Assembly (NCBI RefSeq): GCF_050033475.1
Contig: NZ_CP188319.1
Coordinates: forward strand, 868,001 to 932,000
Source of the DNA: Cetobacterium sp050033475
GTDB taxonomy: Bacteria; Fusobacteriota; Fusobacteriia; Fusobacteriales; Fusobacteriaceae
DNA: 64,000 bases
Direction of reading: 5' to 3'
A program made the position numbers and the translations under genes. The notes under the pieces are model-generated. The model saw only the letters and a list, made by a program, of their open reading frames with translations. It made no database searches and was not told the origin of the DNA. Positions 50,095 to 58,886 of the stretch are shown here, piece by piece (the stretch's first letter is position 1; each line of letters opens with the position of its first letter).

Positions 50095-51000
50095 ATGTCG
50101 AAAATAGCCTTTGTATTCCCAGGACAAGGAACACAGTATGTTGGTATGGGAAAAGAGCTTTATGAAAATAATGAAGTGGCAAAGAAAATATTTGATGATA
50201 TTTTCTCAAAAATGGACTTTGATCTAAAGGATATAATGTTCAATGGACCAGAGGAGGCACTTAAGGAAACAAAAAATACACAGCCAGCTATAGTAGCCAT
50301 GAGCTTAGTATTAAATAAATTATTAAGAGATAAAGGAATATCTCCAGATTATGTAGCAGGACATTCAGTAGGGGAATATGCAGCAATAGGTGCAGCAGGA
50401 TTCTTAACTCTAGAGGAAGCAGTAAGTTTAACTGCAGCAAGAGGAAAATATATGAATGAAGTTGCGACTTCAGTAAATGGAGGAATGGCAGCTATAATTG
50501 GATTAGATTCTGATAAAATTGAAGAAGTTCTTGAAAATGTAGATGGAATAGTTGAAGCAGTAAACTTTAATGAACCTAAACAAACTGTTATTGCAGGAGA
50601 TAAAGAGGCTATTAATTTAGCATGTGAAGCTTTAAAAGAAGCTGGAGCTAGAAGAGCAATGCCTTTAGCAGTATCAGGACCATTTCATTCTTCTTTAATG
50701 AAACCAGTTGGAGAAAAATTAAAAACAGAAGCAGAAAAATATAACTTTAAAAATAGCTTAGTACCTTTAGTAGCTAATACTACAGGGAAATTTATAAATA
50801 CACCTGAAGAAATAAAAGAAGAAATATATGCTCAAAGTTTTGGACCAGTTAAATGGGTTGATACTATTAACAATTTAAAGGCAGCAGGGGTTACAGAGAT
50901 ATATGAAATTGGACCTGGAAAAGTTCTTGCTGGATTAATAAAAAAGATTGATAAAGAAATAGTTGTAAAAAACATTGAGAAGTTAGAAGATTTAGCTTAA
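50095..51000 (+). CDS. fabD: Malonyl-CoA:ACP transacylase
   Basis: Loads malonyl groups onto acyl carrier protein for chain elongation. 301 residues with the N-terminal FPGQGTQYVGMGKE, the nucleophile in AGHSVGEYAA (Ser about 90) and the catalytic His in SGPFHSSLM (about 201). AAGGAGGAG precedes the ATG. It begins the fabD-acpP-fabF group. The promoter at 50031-50059 with its embedded palindrome lies between fabH and fabD, so this gene is likely to be a main control point for the pathway. Confidence 0.97.
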   Translation: MSKIAFVFPGQGTQYVGMGKELYENNEVAKKIFDDIFSKMDFDLKDIMFNGPEEALKETKNTQPAIVAMSLVLNKLLRDKGISPDYVAGHSVGEYAAIGAAGFLTLEEAVSLTAARGKYMNEVATSVNGGMAAIIGLDSDKIEEVLENVDGIVEAVNFNEPKQTVIAGDKEAINLACEALKEAGARRAMPLAVSGPFHSSLMKPVGEKLKTEAEKYNFKNSLVPLVANTTGKFINTPEEIKEEIYAQSFGPVKWVDTINNLKAAGVTEIYEIGPGKVLAGLIKKIDKEIVVKNIEKLEDLA

Positions 51001-51006
51001 TAAAGC

Positions 51007-51035
51007 TTGAAAACAGTTATTAAATTTGTTAATAT
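51007..51035 (+). promoter_or_regulatory. Promoter of acpP
   Basis: TTGAAA (51007-51012), 17 bases, TAATAT (51030-51035), 36 bases before the ATG; gives acpP extra transcription beyond readthrough from fabD. Confidence 0.6.
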
Positions 51036-51070
51036 TATATATATAAATATAGAAATTAAGGAGGATTAAC

Positions 51071-51295
51071 ATGTTAGATAAAATAAGAGAAATAGTTGTT
51101 GAGCAATTAGGAGTTGACGCTGATCAAGTAACTTTAGAGGCGAACTTCGTAGAGGATTTAGGAGCAGATTCATTAGATACAGTTGAATTAATAATGGCTT
51201 TTGAAGAAGAGTTTGACGTAGAGATCCCTGATACAGATGCTGAAAAAATTAAAACAGTTCAGGATGTTGTAGATTATATCGAATCACATAAATAA
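51071..51295 (+). CDS. acpP: Acyl carrier protein
   Basis: Carries growing acyl chains on a 4'-phosphopantetheine arm. The 74-residue acidic protein has the attachment site GADSLDTVELIMAFEEEF with the modified Ser at about residue 36. AAGGAGG precedes the ATG. It has a likely promoter of its own and is followed by a hairpin terminator, so its level can be set separately from the single-copy enzymes around it. Confidence 0.98.
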   Translation: MLDKIREIVVEQLGVDADQVTLEANFVEDLGADSLDTVELIMAFEEEFDVEIPDTDAEKIKTVQDVVDYIESHK

Positions 51296-51302
51296 TTAAA
51301 AA

Positions 51303-51336
51303 AAAGGGGTATGAATAAATACCCCTTTACTTATAT
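51303..51336 (+). terminator. Terminator after acpP
   Basis: Ten-base stem aaaggggtat/ataccccttt (51303-51312 with 51319-51328), six-base loop, then acttatattttt. The T-run is interrupted, so partial readthrough into fabF is likely. Confidence 0.75.
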
Positions 51337-51368
51337 TTTTTGAAAATTTATTTAAGAGGTGAAAATTA

Positions 51369-52610
51369 GTGAGAAGAGTAGTTGTAACGGGATTAGGATT
51401 AATTACTTCTTTAGGAACAGGATTAGAAAAATCTTGGAATGGAATTAAAGAAGGAAAGACAGGAATTGATTTAATTACAGCTTTTGATACAGAAGATACT
51501 CCAGTGAAAATGGCTGGAGAAGTTAAAGATTTCGAACCTACAGAGTTTGGAATTGAGAAGAAAGAAGTTAAAAAATTAGCTAGAAATACACAATTTGCAA
51601 TAGCAGCAACTAAAATGGCTCTTGAGGATTCAGGATTAGAAATAACAGATGCCAATGCAACTAAAGTTGGAGTTATTGTTTCTTCAGGAATTGGTGGAAT
51701 AGAAGTATTTGAAGCTCAACATGAAACAATGTTAGAAAAGGGCGTTAAAAGAATATCTCCATTTACTATTCCAGCTATGATTTGTAATATGGCTTCAGGA
51801 AATGTAGGAATTTATTTTGGTGCTAAGGGACCAAATAAAGCTGTTGTAACAGCTTGTGCTGCTGGAACTCACTCTATAGGAGATTCTTATGAAATGATTA
51901 AGAGTGGAAGAGTAGATGCAATGATAACAGGTGGAACAGAAGCTTGTATTACAAAATTTGCAATAAATGCCTTTGCTAATATGAAAGCATTATCAACAAG
52001 AAATGATGAACCTACAAAAGCTTCAAGACCATTTACAGCTGATAGAGATGGATTTGTAATGGGAGAAGGAGCAGGAATATTAATTCTTGAGGAACTTGAA
52101 AGTGCTAAGGCTAGAGGAGCTAAAATTTATGCTGAAGTTGTAGGATATGGAGAAACTTGTGACGCATATCATATAACATCTCCAGCAGAAGGTGGAGAGG
52201 GAGCAGTAAGAGCTTTCCAAATGGCTTTAGAAGAAAATGGTATAGATCCTAAAGAGGTTGATTATATCAATGCTCATGGAACTTCAACACCAGCAAATGA
52301 TAGAAATGAAACTGCTGCAATAAAAGCAACATTTGGAGATCATGCATATGATTTATATGTAACTTCTACAAAGGGAGCTACAGGACATGGATTAGGTGCT
52401 GCAGGAGGAATAGAAGGAGTAATATTAGCATTATCTATTGCAGAAGGAGTAATTCCACCTACAATAAATTATGAAACTCCAGATCCAGATTTAGATTTAA
52501 ACTATGCACCAAACGCAATGGTTAAAAAGGATATAAGAGTTGGAATGTCAAGTTCTTTAGGATTTGGTGGACACAACGCTGTTATCGCTATGAGAAAATA
52601 TAATAACTAA
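51369..52610 (+). CDS. fabF: Beta-ketoacyl-ACP synthase II
   Basis: Elongating condensing enzyme of type II fatty acid synthesis. The triad is Cys in TACAAGTHSIGD (about residue 162), His in NAHGTSTPANDRNE (about 302) and His in KGATGHGLGAAG (about 338). 413 residues, normal for FabF. Translation starts at GTG 51369 after AAGAGGTG; the protein begins MRRVVVTGLGLITSLG. It follows the acpP terminator and precedes rnc by 29 bases. Confidence 0.97.
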   Translation: MRRVVVTGLGLITSLGTGLEKSWNGIKEGKTGIDLITAFDTEDTPVKMAGEVKDFEPTEFGIEKKEVKKLARNTQFAIAATKMALEDSGLEITDANATKVGVIVSSGIGGIEVFEAQHETMLEKGVKRISPFTIPAMICNMASGNVGIYFGAKGPNKAVVTACAAGTHSIGDSYEMIKSGRVDAMITGGTEACITKFAINAFANMKALSTRNDEPTKASRPFTADRDGFVMGEGAGILILEELESAKARGAKIYAEVVGYGETCDAYHITSPAEGGEGAVRAFQMALEENGIDPKEVDYINAHGTSTPANDRNETAAIKATFGDHAYDLYVTSTKGATGHGLGAAGGIEGVILALSIAEGVIPPTINYETPDPDLDLNYAPNAMVKKDIRVGMSSSLGFGGHNAVIAMRKYNN

Positions 52611-52639
52611 TAAAAATAATTAAAAAGAGGTAGATGTAA

Positions 52640-53350
52640 GTGAAAAAATCTTTTTTAGAGCTTGAGAAAAAAATAGGATATACATTCAATGATAAGGAGC
52701 TTCTAAAAACATCACTGATACATAGATCTTTTGGTAATGAACATTGGAGATATAAAAAAATAAACAATGAAAGACTAGAACTGCTAGGTGACGCAGTTCT
52801 AGATCTTGTTGTTACTGAATATTTATATAAAAACTTCAATGATTGTACAGAAGGGGATCTGGCAAAGATGAAGTCTATGATAGTAAGTGAGCCTGTTTTA
52901 GCTAAAATTTCAAAGGAATTAGACTTTGGAAAATATCTTCTATTGAGTAAGGGAGAAGAAATAACAGGGGGAAGAGAAAGAAGTTCAATATTAGGGGACG
53001 TTTTTGAAGCAATATTAGGAGCCATATATATAGATTCAAATTTTGATACGGCAAAGGAAGTAGCTTTAAGACAAATAAAATATTCAATAGATCATATAAA
53101 TGAAAATGAAGATATACTAGATTTTAAAACTATATTACAGGAATATAGTCAAAAGGAATACAGGGTAATACCTACATATCAAGTTACAAAGGAACTTGGT
53201 CCAGATCATCAGAAAACTTTTGAGATTATAGTTAGAATAGGAAATATATACGAAGAAACTGGAATAGGAAAAAATAAAAAAAGTGCAGAACAATCGGCAG
53301 CTAAAGCATTGTGTAAAAAGTTAGGGGTAAAATTAAATGAAACATTATAA
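52640..53350 (+). CDS. rnc: Ribonuclease III
   Basis: Double-strand-specific RNase that processes rRNA and regulatory RNAs. An N-terminal catalytic domain with NNERLELLGDAVLDLVV (residues about 38-54) and the second acidic site in SILGDVFEAILGAIYID, then a double-stranded RNA-binding domain (about 160-232; DFKTILQEYSQKEYRVIPTY, GIGKNKKSAEQSAAKALC). 236 residues. Translation starts at GTG 52640 after AAGAGGT. The 3' end overlaps the radical SAM gene by 14 bases. The order acpP-fabF-rnc is widely conserved. Confidence 0.97.
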   Translation: MKKSFLELEKKIGYTFNDKELLKTSLIHRSFGNEHWRYKKINNERLELLGDAVLDLVVTEYLYKNFNDCTEGDLAKMKSMIVSEPVLAKISKELDFGKYLLLSKGEEITGGRERSSILGDVFEAILGAIYIDSNFDTAKEVALRQIKYSIDHINENEDILDFKTILQEYSQKEYRVIPTYQVTKELGPDHQKTFEIIVRIGNIYEETGIGKNKKSAEQSAAKALCKKLGVKLNETL

Positions 53351-54359
53351 TATACCAGTTTTTATAAGTCATTTTGGATGCCCAAATGATTGTGTATTTT
53401 GTAATCAAAAAAAAATAAATGGACGAGAAACTGATGTTACTTTAGAAGATTTAAAGGAAATAATAGACAGTTATTTAAAAACTCTTCCAAAAAAATCCAA
53501 AAAAGAAGTGGCTTTTTTTGGTGGAACTTTTACTGGAATCTCCTTAAAATTACAAGAAGATTATTTAAGGATAGTAAAGCCCTATATAGATAGAGGAGAG
53601 ATTCAGGGAATTAGATTATCTACAAGACCTGACTATATAAATGAAGAGATAATGGCACTTTTAAAGAAATATGGAGTAACAACTATAGAGTTAGGAGTTC
53701 AATCTCTAGATCCATTAGTTTTAAAAAGAACAGCTCGTTATTATCCAGAAAATGTAGTTTATGAGGCTTGTGAGTTAATAAAAAAAAGTAATATAAATTT
53801 AGGAATTCAAGTGATGATTGGGTTACCAGAGGCGACCTTAGAAAAGGATATAGAAACAGCAAAGAAAGTAATAGAATTACAACCAGATATAGCTAGAATA
53901 TATCCAACCTTGGTAATAAAAGAGACTGAATTGGCTAAAATGTATTTAGAGAAAAAATATAATCCTTTAACACTGGACGAGGCAATAGAAAGAACCAAGA
54001 AAATATATTCTTTATTTTTAATGAATGGAATAAATGTAATTAGAGTAGGATTACAACCTTCAGATGATCTTAGAGAAGAGGGAAATGTATTGGGTGGGCC
54101 ATTCCATCCAGCCTTTAGAGAATTGGTTGAGGGAGAAATATATTATGATTTCTTAAAAAATATTTTATTAAAAGATGAAATTTTAGATATTCAAGTCAAT
54201 GAGAAAGATATGTCTAGAGTAATTGGAATTAATAAAATAAATAGAGAAAGATTTGGAAAAAAATTCATTATAAAAATAGATAAAGAATTATCTTTTGGAA
54301 ATATTAGAGTAAATGGAATTGAATATTCTAGGTTAGATGTTCTTAGAGGGGAATTGTAA
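53337..54359 (+). CDS. Radical SAM protein (Elp3-like fold)
   Basis: A 340-residue radical SAM enzyme with the cluster motif CPNDCVFC (Cys-x3-Cys-x2-Cys near residues 15-22) and the family stretches FGGTFTGI, LSTRPDYI, TIELGVQSLD and MIGLPEAT of the Elp3/MiaB-like radical SAM barrel. The C-terminal part (RVGLQPSDDLREEGNVLGGPFHPAF) resembles the Elp3-like group found next to rnc in clostridia. There is no GNAT acetyltransferase domain, so it is not a full Elp3. Its substrate is unknown, probably a tRNA or protein modification. It overlaps rnc by 14 bases and rng by one base, so it is tightly coupled to RNA-processing genes. Confidence 0.88.
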   Translation: MKHYNIPVFISHFGCPNDCVFCNQKKINGRETDVTLEDLKEIIDSYLKTLPKKSKKEVAFFGGTFTGISLKLQEDYLRIVKPYIDRGEIQGIRLSTRPDYINEEIMALLKKYGVTTIELGVQSLDPLVLKRTARYYPENVVYEACELIKKSNINLGIQVMIGLPEATLEKDIETAKKVIELQPDIARIYPTLVIKETELAKMYLEKKYNPLTLDEAIERTKKIYSLFLMNGINVIRVGLQPSDDLREEGNVLGGPFHPAFRELVEGEIYYDFLKNILLKDEILDIQVNEKDMSRVIGINKINRERFGKKFIIKIDKELSFGNIRVNGIEYSRLDVLRGEL

Positions 54360-55825
54360 TGAAACAGATAATAATAAATATGGATAAATTTCAAACTAGA
54401 GGAGCTATTTTAGAAAATGGTAAAGTTTCCGAGATATTTATAGAAAGAGATGGTGAAGGTTCTATAAATGGAAATATTTATAAGGGAAAGGTTGCAAATG
54501 TTTTACCTGGTATGGAATCTGCCTTTGTAAATATGGGACTGGAAAAAAATGGATTTCTTTATGTAAATGATTTGAGAGAATTTGAAGAGAAATATTTAGA
54601 TGGAATAGAAAATAGTAATAGACCTATAGAAGAGATATTAAGTGTTGGTGATGAAGTTGTTGTCCAAGTTTTAAGTGAACCAAGGGGAAATAAGGGAGCA
54701 AGAGTAACAACACATTTTACAATTCCTGGAAAATATTTAGTGTTAATGCCTAATAATGATCATATAGCAATTTCTAAAAAAATTAGAAATGAAAGAGAAA
54801 GAAAAAGATTAGAAGATATATTTAAAGAAATAAAACCAGATGGTATGGGTGCTATAATTAGAACTGCCTGTGAGGGTAAAAGCATATATCATTTTGAAAA
54901 GGAAATACAGTATTTAGTAAAGAAATGGGAAGAAATAGAAAAAAGAATTAAAAAAGCTAAAATAGGAGAGGTCTTATATAGAGATAATAGTGTTTTAGTT
55001 AGAATTCTAAGAGATATATTTTCCAATGATGTGGATGAACTTATAATTAATGATGAAGAAGCTTATTGGGAAGTTATCGATTATATAAATGCCTTTAATG
55101 AAAATAATTTAAAAACAAAAATTAAATTATATAGAGAGTCTGAAGATATTTTTGATGTATATAACATTAATAAAGAAATAGAAAACGCTTTGAAAGAAAC
55201 TGTTTGGTTAGATTGCGGTGGATATTTAGTAATAGAAAAAACAGAAGCTTTAGTAAGTATTGATGTAAATACAGGTAAAAATACAGGAAGTGTTAATTTA
55301 GAAGAAACAGTTGTTAATACCAATATAGAGGCAGCTATTGAAATAGCAAGACAATTGAGATTAAGAAATTTAAGTGGAATAATAATAATAGATTTCATAG
55401 ACATGAAAATAGATAGTGATAAGGACAGAGTAAAAGAAGTTTTAGAACAAGAATTGGATAAGGATAGAATAAAGAGTAATATTATTCATTTTACAGATTT
55501 AGGATTAATTGAAATGACAAGAAAAAGAACAGGAAATCCTTTAAGTTATTATTACCAACAACAATGTCCAATGTGTTCAGGGACAGGGGTTATAAAGTCT
55601 ACAACAGCTGTTTTAGAAGAGATTTTAAAAGAAATAAAAGAAGTATTAGAAGAAAAAGATATAAATATAATAAGAATATTGACAACGAAGGAAGTAAAAA
55701 CTAAATTACAAGAAATATACTTAGATTTTATTAATGCTCTTTTAAAAAGAAGAGGGAAAACATTAATAATAGAAGAGGATAAAAGTTTAGAAAAAAATCA
55801 TTATAATATACTTTTAGGAAAATAG
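54359..55825 (+). CDS. rng: Ribonuclease G/E family endoribonuclease
   Basis: Endonuclease for rRNA maturation and mRNA decay. 488 residues, the RNase G length, without the long C-terminal scaffold of RNase E. The S1 domain (about 36-120) begins NIYKGKVANVLPGMESAFVNMG, followed by the RNase-H-like and DNase-I-like parts with the catalytic acids in SIDVNTGKNTG and IIDFIDM, and the zinc-link CPMCSGTG near residue 402. The start overlaps the radical SAM stop (TAATG). The neighbour rnc suggests a shared RNA-processing operon. Confidence 0.95.
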   Translation: MKQIIINMDKFQTRGAILENGKVSEIFIERDGEGSINGNIYKGKVANVLPGMESAFVNMGLEKNGFLYVNDLREFEEKYLDGIENSNRPIEEILSVGDEVVVQVLSEPRGNKGARVTTHFTIPGKYLVLMPNNDHIAISKKIRNERERKRLEDIFKEIKPDGMGAIIRTACEGKSIYHFEKEIQYLVKKWEEIEKRIKKAKIGEVLYRDNSVLVRILRDIFSNDVDELIINDEEAYWEVIDYINAFNENNLKTKIKLYRESEDIFDVYNINKEIENALKETVWLDCGGYLVIEKTEALVSIDVNTGKNTGSVNLEETVVNTNIEAAIEIARQLRLRNLSGIIIIDFIDMKIDSDKDRVKEVLEQELDKDRIKSNIIHFTDLGLIEMTRKRTGNPLSYYYQQQCPMCSGTGVIKSTTAVLEEILKEIKEVLEEKDINIIRILTTKEVKTKLQEIYLDFINALLKRRGKTLIIEEDKSLEKNHYNILLGK

Positions 55826-55832
55826 GAGAAAT

Positions 55833-56327
55833 ATGAAAGTAGCAGTTTATGCAGGTAGTTTTGATCCCATAACTAAAGGACATCAAGATGTAATTAAAAG
55901 AGCGAGTAAATTATGTGATAAACTTATTGTAGCTGTTTTAAATAATAAAAATAAAAAATATTGGTTTTCCTTGGAAGAAAGAAAGGAATTAACTGAAAAA
56001 GTTTTAGAAGATATACCAAATATAGAAGTTTTAGATTTTTCAGGACTTTTAGTAACTTTTATGGAAAAAAATGGAGCGGAACTTGTAATTAGAGGTTTAA
56101 GAGCTGTTTCAGATTATGAATATGAATTGGCATTAGCCTATGGAAATCAAGAAATTGCAGATGGAGAAATTGAAACTATTTTTATACCAGCTTCAAAGGA
56201 ATATTTATATTTAAGTTCAAGTGTAGTAAGAGAAGTAGCAACTTACGATGGAAAATTGGAAAAATTTTTAGATGAAAAGATTATTTCTCAAGTAAGAGAG
56301 AGAGCAAAGTTATTGAATAGAGAATAG
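55833..56327 (+). CDS. coaD: Phosphopantetheine adenylyltransferase
   Basis: Penultimate step of coenzyme A synthesis: adenylates 4'-phosphopantetheine. The 164-residue protein begins MKVAVYAGSFDPITKGHQDV with the nucleotidyltransferase T/HxGH motif (TKGH) and has RGLRAVSDYEYELALAYGN plus the ISSTxxR-like LSSSVVRE. AGGAG precedes the ATG, 7 bases after rng. CoA and pantetheine groups link it in function to the fatty acid cluster upstream. Confidence 0.97.
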   Translation: MKVAVYAGSFDPITKGHQDVIKRASKLCDKLIVAVLNNKNKKYWFSLEERKELTEKVLEDIPNIEVLDFSGLLVTFMEKNGAELVIRGLRAVSDYEYELALAYGNQEIADGEIETIFIPASKEYLYLSSSVVREVATYDGKLEKFLDEKIISQVRERAKLLNRE

Positions 56328-56336
56328 GGAGAATAG

Positions 56337-57719
56337 ATGGGGAAAGAGAAGACTTTATATGTTTGTAATCAATGTGGATATAAGAGTGCTAAATGGTTAG
56401 GAAAATGTCCTAGTTGTGATGAATGGGGAACTTTAGAAGAGGATATTCAACTATCAAAAATAGTTGGAACTAATGTTAAAACCTCAGGATCGATAGTAGA
56501 TTTAAAAGATAATGTTTATAAATTTTCTGAAATAAAATTAGATGAGACCTATAGATATAAAACTTCTATTGGAGAATTTGATAGACTTTTAGGAGGAGGT
56601 CTTGTAAAGGGAGAGGTAATCCTTTTAACAGGAAATCCTGGAATTGGTAAATCTACACTACTTTTACAAACAGCAAAGGAATATACAGTCTATGGAGATG
56701 TATTGTATATTTCTGGAGAGGAATCTCCTACCCAAATAAAATCCCGTGGAGATAGATTAGGTGTAAATAGTAAAAATTTATATTTAATTAATGAAACAGA
56801 TATACAAAGAATATGTGAATATATTATAATAAAGAAACCTAAGGTTGTAATAATAGATTCAATACAGACTTTGTATAGCACAAATAGCGATTCGATCCCT
56901 GGATCTCCAACTCAAATAAAAGAAAGCACTTTAAAAATAGTTGATGTTGCTAAAAAATATGATATATCATTTTTTATAGTTGGTCATATAACTAAAGAAG
57001 GAAAAGTAGCAGGACCAAAGTTATTAGAACATATGGTAGATGCAGTATTTCAATTTGAGGGAGAAGAGGGATTATTCTATAGAATTTTAAGAAGTGAAAA
57101 AAATAGATTTGGTTCAACTAATGAATTGGCAATATTCAGTATGGAAGAGGATGGATTAAGAGAAATAAAAAATTCTTCTGAGTATTTTTTAAGTGAAAGA
57201 GAAGAAAAAAATATAGGAAGTATGGTGGTTCCCGTATTAGAAGGAACAAAAGTTTTTTTATTAGAAATACAATCCTTAATAACAGAGTGTTCCATAGGTA
57301 TACCAAAGAGAATAGTTCAAGGAATTGATAGAAATAGAATACAGATATTAACAGCAATAGCAGAAAAAAGAATGGGACTTCCTTTAGGAATGAAGGATTT
57401 ATTTATAAATATTCCAGGAGGACTTTCTGTAAAGGATCCAGCAGCAGACCTAGGAGTTTTAATCTCAATACTTTCCATATGTAAAAATGTCACTATAAGC
57501 CAGAAAATAGCAGCAATTGGTGAATTAGGATTAAGAGGAGAGATTAGAAAAGCTTTTTTTATTGATAAAAGATTAAGAGAATTGGAAAAATTGGGATTCA
57601 AGGGAGTTTATATACCTGAAGCCAACAGAAAAGAAGTTGAAAAAAAGAGTTACAATCTTAAATTAATTTATTTAAAAAATTTAGATGAATTTGTGGAAAG
57701 GATGAGTAGAGATGAATAA
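56337..57719 (+). CDS. radA: DNA repair protein RadA
   Basis: RecA-like ATPase and branch-migration helicase for recombination intermediates. A zinc finger at the N-terminus (Cys10, Cys13, Cys24, Cys27), Walker A GNPGIGKST (residues 99-107), the RadA-specific KNRFG motif in SEKNRFGSTNE (about 250-260) and a C-terminal Lon-like domain (about 310-455; GGLSVKDPAADLGVLISI). 460 residues. The 3' end overlaps disA by 8 bases. The radA-disA pair is conserved in Firmicutes, where RadA affects DisA activity. Confidence 0.97.
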   Translation: MGKEKTLYVCNQCGYKSAKWLGKCPSCDEWGTLEEDIQLSKIVGTNVKTSGSIVDLKDNVYKFSEIKLDETYRYKTSIGEFDRLLGGGLVKGEVILLTGNPGIGKSTLLLQTAKEYTVYGDVLYISGEESPTQIKSRGDRLGVNSKNLYLINETDIQRICEYIIIKKPKVVIIDSIQTLYSTNSDSIPGSPTQIKESTLKIVDVAKKYDISFFIVGHITKEGKVAGPKLLEHMVDAVFQFEGEEGLFYRILRSEKNRFGSTNELAIFSMEEDGLREIKNSSEYFLSEREEKNIGSMVVPVLEGTKVFLLEIQSLITECSIGIPKRIVQGIDRNRIQILTAIAEKRMGLPLGMKDLFINIPGGLSVKDPAADLGVLISILSICKNVTISQKIAAIGELGLRGEIRKAFFIDKRLRELEKLGFKGVYIPEANRKEVEKKSYNLKLIYLKNLDEFVERMSRDE

Positions 57720-58767
57720 GAAGGAATTGTTAGATATTCTTTCTCAAGTGACTCCAGGTACTGAGCTAAGAGAGGGAATTTACAATATTTTAGATGCTGG
57801 ATTAGGAGCCCTAATTGTAGTAGGAATAAGTGAAGAAATTTTAAAAATAATCGATGGTGGGTTTAAAATCGATTGTGATTATACACCTGAAAAAATATAT
57901 GAATTGGCTAAAATGGATGGGGCAATAATAATCGATGATAAGGTTGAAAAAATTTATTATGCAAATGTTCATTTACAACCAAATGTGGAATATTCAACTA
58001 GTGAAAGTGGAACAAGACACAGAACTGCTCAAAGGGTGGCAAAGCAGACTGGAAATTTGGTTATAGCAATATCAGAAAGAAAAAAGTCAGTTAGCCTTTA
58101 TAAGGGTGATATAAGATATAGATTGAGAGATACATCAGATGTTATAGCTGAAGCATCTCAAGCTTTAAAAACTTTAGAAAGATATAGATATGTATTAGAT
58201 AAATCATTAGGAAGTTTAACAATTCTTGAGTTGGATGATTTAGTAACTTTATATGAAGTAACTTCAGTTCTTCAGAGATTTGAAATGGTTAGAAGAATAA
58301 TGGTTGAATTGGATAACTATGTAATTGAATTAGGAACTGAGGGAAGATTAATTAATTTACAACTGGAAGATTTAATTCAAGGAGTTAGAGAAGAAAAATA
58401 TTATTTTTTAAAGGATTATACAACAGGGGAAGAAACTGATATTTCAAATATTATAGCTGAAATTGAAAAATTAACAGATAGCGAACTTTTAGAATTAGAA
58501 AGATTATCTTTTATATTGGGCTATGGGAAAACATATTCAGCTTTAGATAATAGGGTGTCTCCCAAGGGCTATAGAGTCTTGGATAAAATTAGTAAATTAA
58601 CAAAAAAAGATATAGAAAAATTAATTTCTTTATACGGAGATTTGTCAACCATTCAAGTAACACCCATGGAAGAGCTAACAGAAATAAAAGGCATAAGTAA
58701 ATTTAAAGTAAAGGCTATTCAATCTGGGCTCATGAGATTAAAACTTACAGTAGAATTAGAGAAATAA
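57712..58767 (+). CDS. disA: DNA-integrity scanning diadenylate cyclase DisA
   Basis: Makes the second messenger c-di-AMP while scanning DNA for branched structures. The N-terminal DAC domain has DGAIIID (Asp69-Gly70-Ala71) and SGTRHRTAQRVAKQTG (Arg-His-Arg at 102-104), the two catalytic motifs. A central helical spine and a C-terminal helix-hairpin-helix DNA-binding domain (about 300-350; TEIKGISKFKVKAIQSGL) complete the octameric type. 351 residues, no changes in catalytic motifs. Translationally coupled to radA and closed by a strong terminator at 58772-58803. Implies that this organism uses c-di-AMP. Confidence 0.97.
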   Translation: MNKKELLDILSQVTPGTELREGIYNILDAGLGALIVVGISEEILKIIDGGFKIDCDYTPEKIYELAKMDGAIIIDDKVEKIYYANVHLQPNVEYSTSESGTRHRTAQRVAKQTGNLVIAISERKKSVSLYKGDIRYRLRDTSDVIAEASQALKTLERYRYVLDKSLGSLTILELDDLVTLYEVTSVLQRFEMVRRIMVELDNYVIELGTEGRLINLQLEDLIQGVREEKYYFLKDYTTGEETDISNIIAEIEKLTDSELLELERLSFILGYGKTYSALDNRVSPKGYRVLDKISKLTKKDIEKLISLYGDLSTIQVTPMEELTEIKGISKFKVKAIQSGLMRLKLTVELEK

Positions 58768-58771
58768 AAGG

Positions 58772-58803
58772 AACTCCATGAAAATGGAGTTTTTTCTTTT
58801 TTT
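58772..58803 (+). terminator. Intrinsic terminator after disA
   Basis: Eight-base stem aactccat/atggagtt (58772-58779 with 58784-58791), GAAA loop, T-rich tail. Confidence 0.92.
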
Positions 58804-58804
58804 A

Positions 58805-58833
58805 TTGAAAAAATTTCACAAATATGTTATTTT
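58805..58833 (+). promoter_or_regulatory. Weak candidate promoter of the copper operon
   Basis: TTGAAA (58805-58810), 17 bases, TATTTT (58828-58833). The -10 is poor; the operator follows immediately downstream, which supports this placement. Confidence 0.4.
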
Positions 58834-58858
58834 AAATATAGGGGTATACCCTATATTT
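58834..58858. promoter_or_regulatory. CsoR-type operator
   Basis: AAATATAGGG-GTATA-CCCTATATTT is a perfect ten-base inverted repeat around GTATA, with the G-tract/AT/C-tract pattern of CsoR sites. It lies just before copA, and csoR is the third feature of the same operon, so autoregulation by copper is the natural reading. Confidence 0.75.
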
Positions 58859-58886
58859 GGAAAATATAAATTTGGGAGATGAGAAA

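Noticed and set aside
54359..55825. RNase E truncated at its C-terminus
   Set aside because: The length and domain set are those of RNase G; no remnant of a scaffold domain follows.
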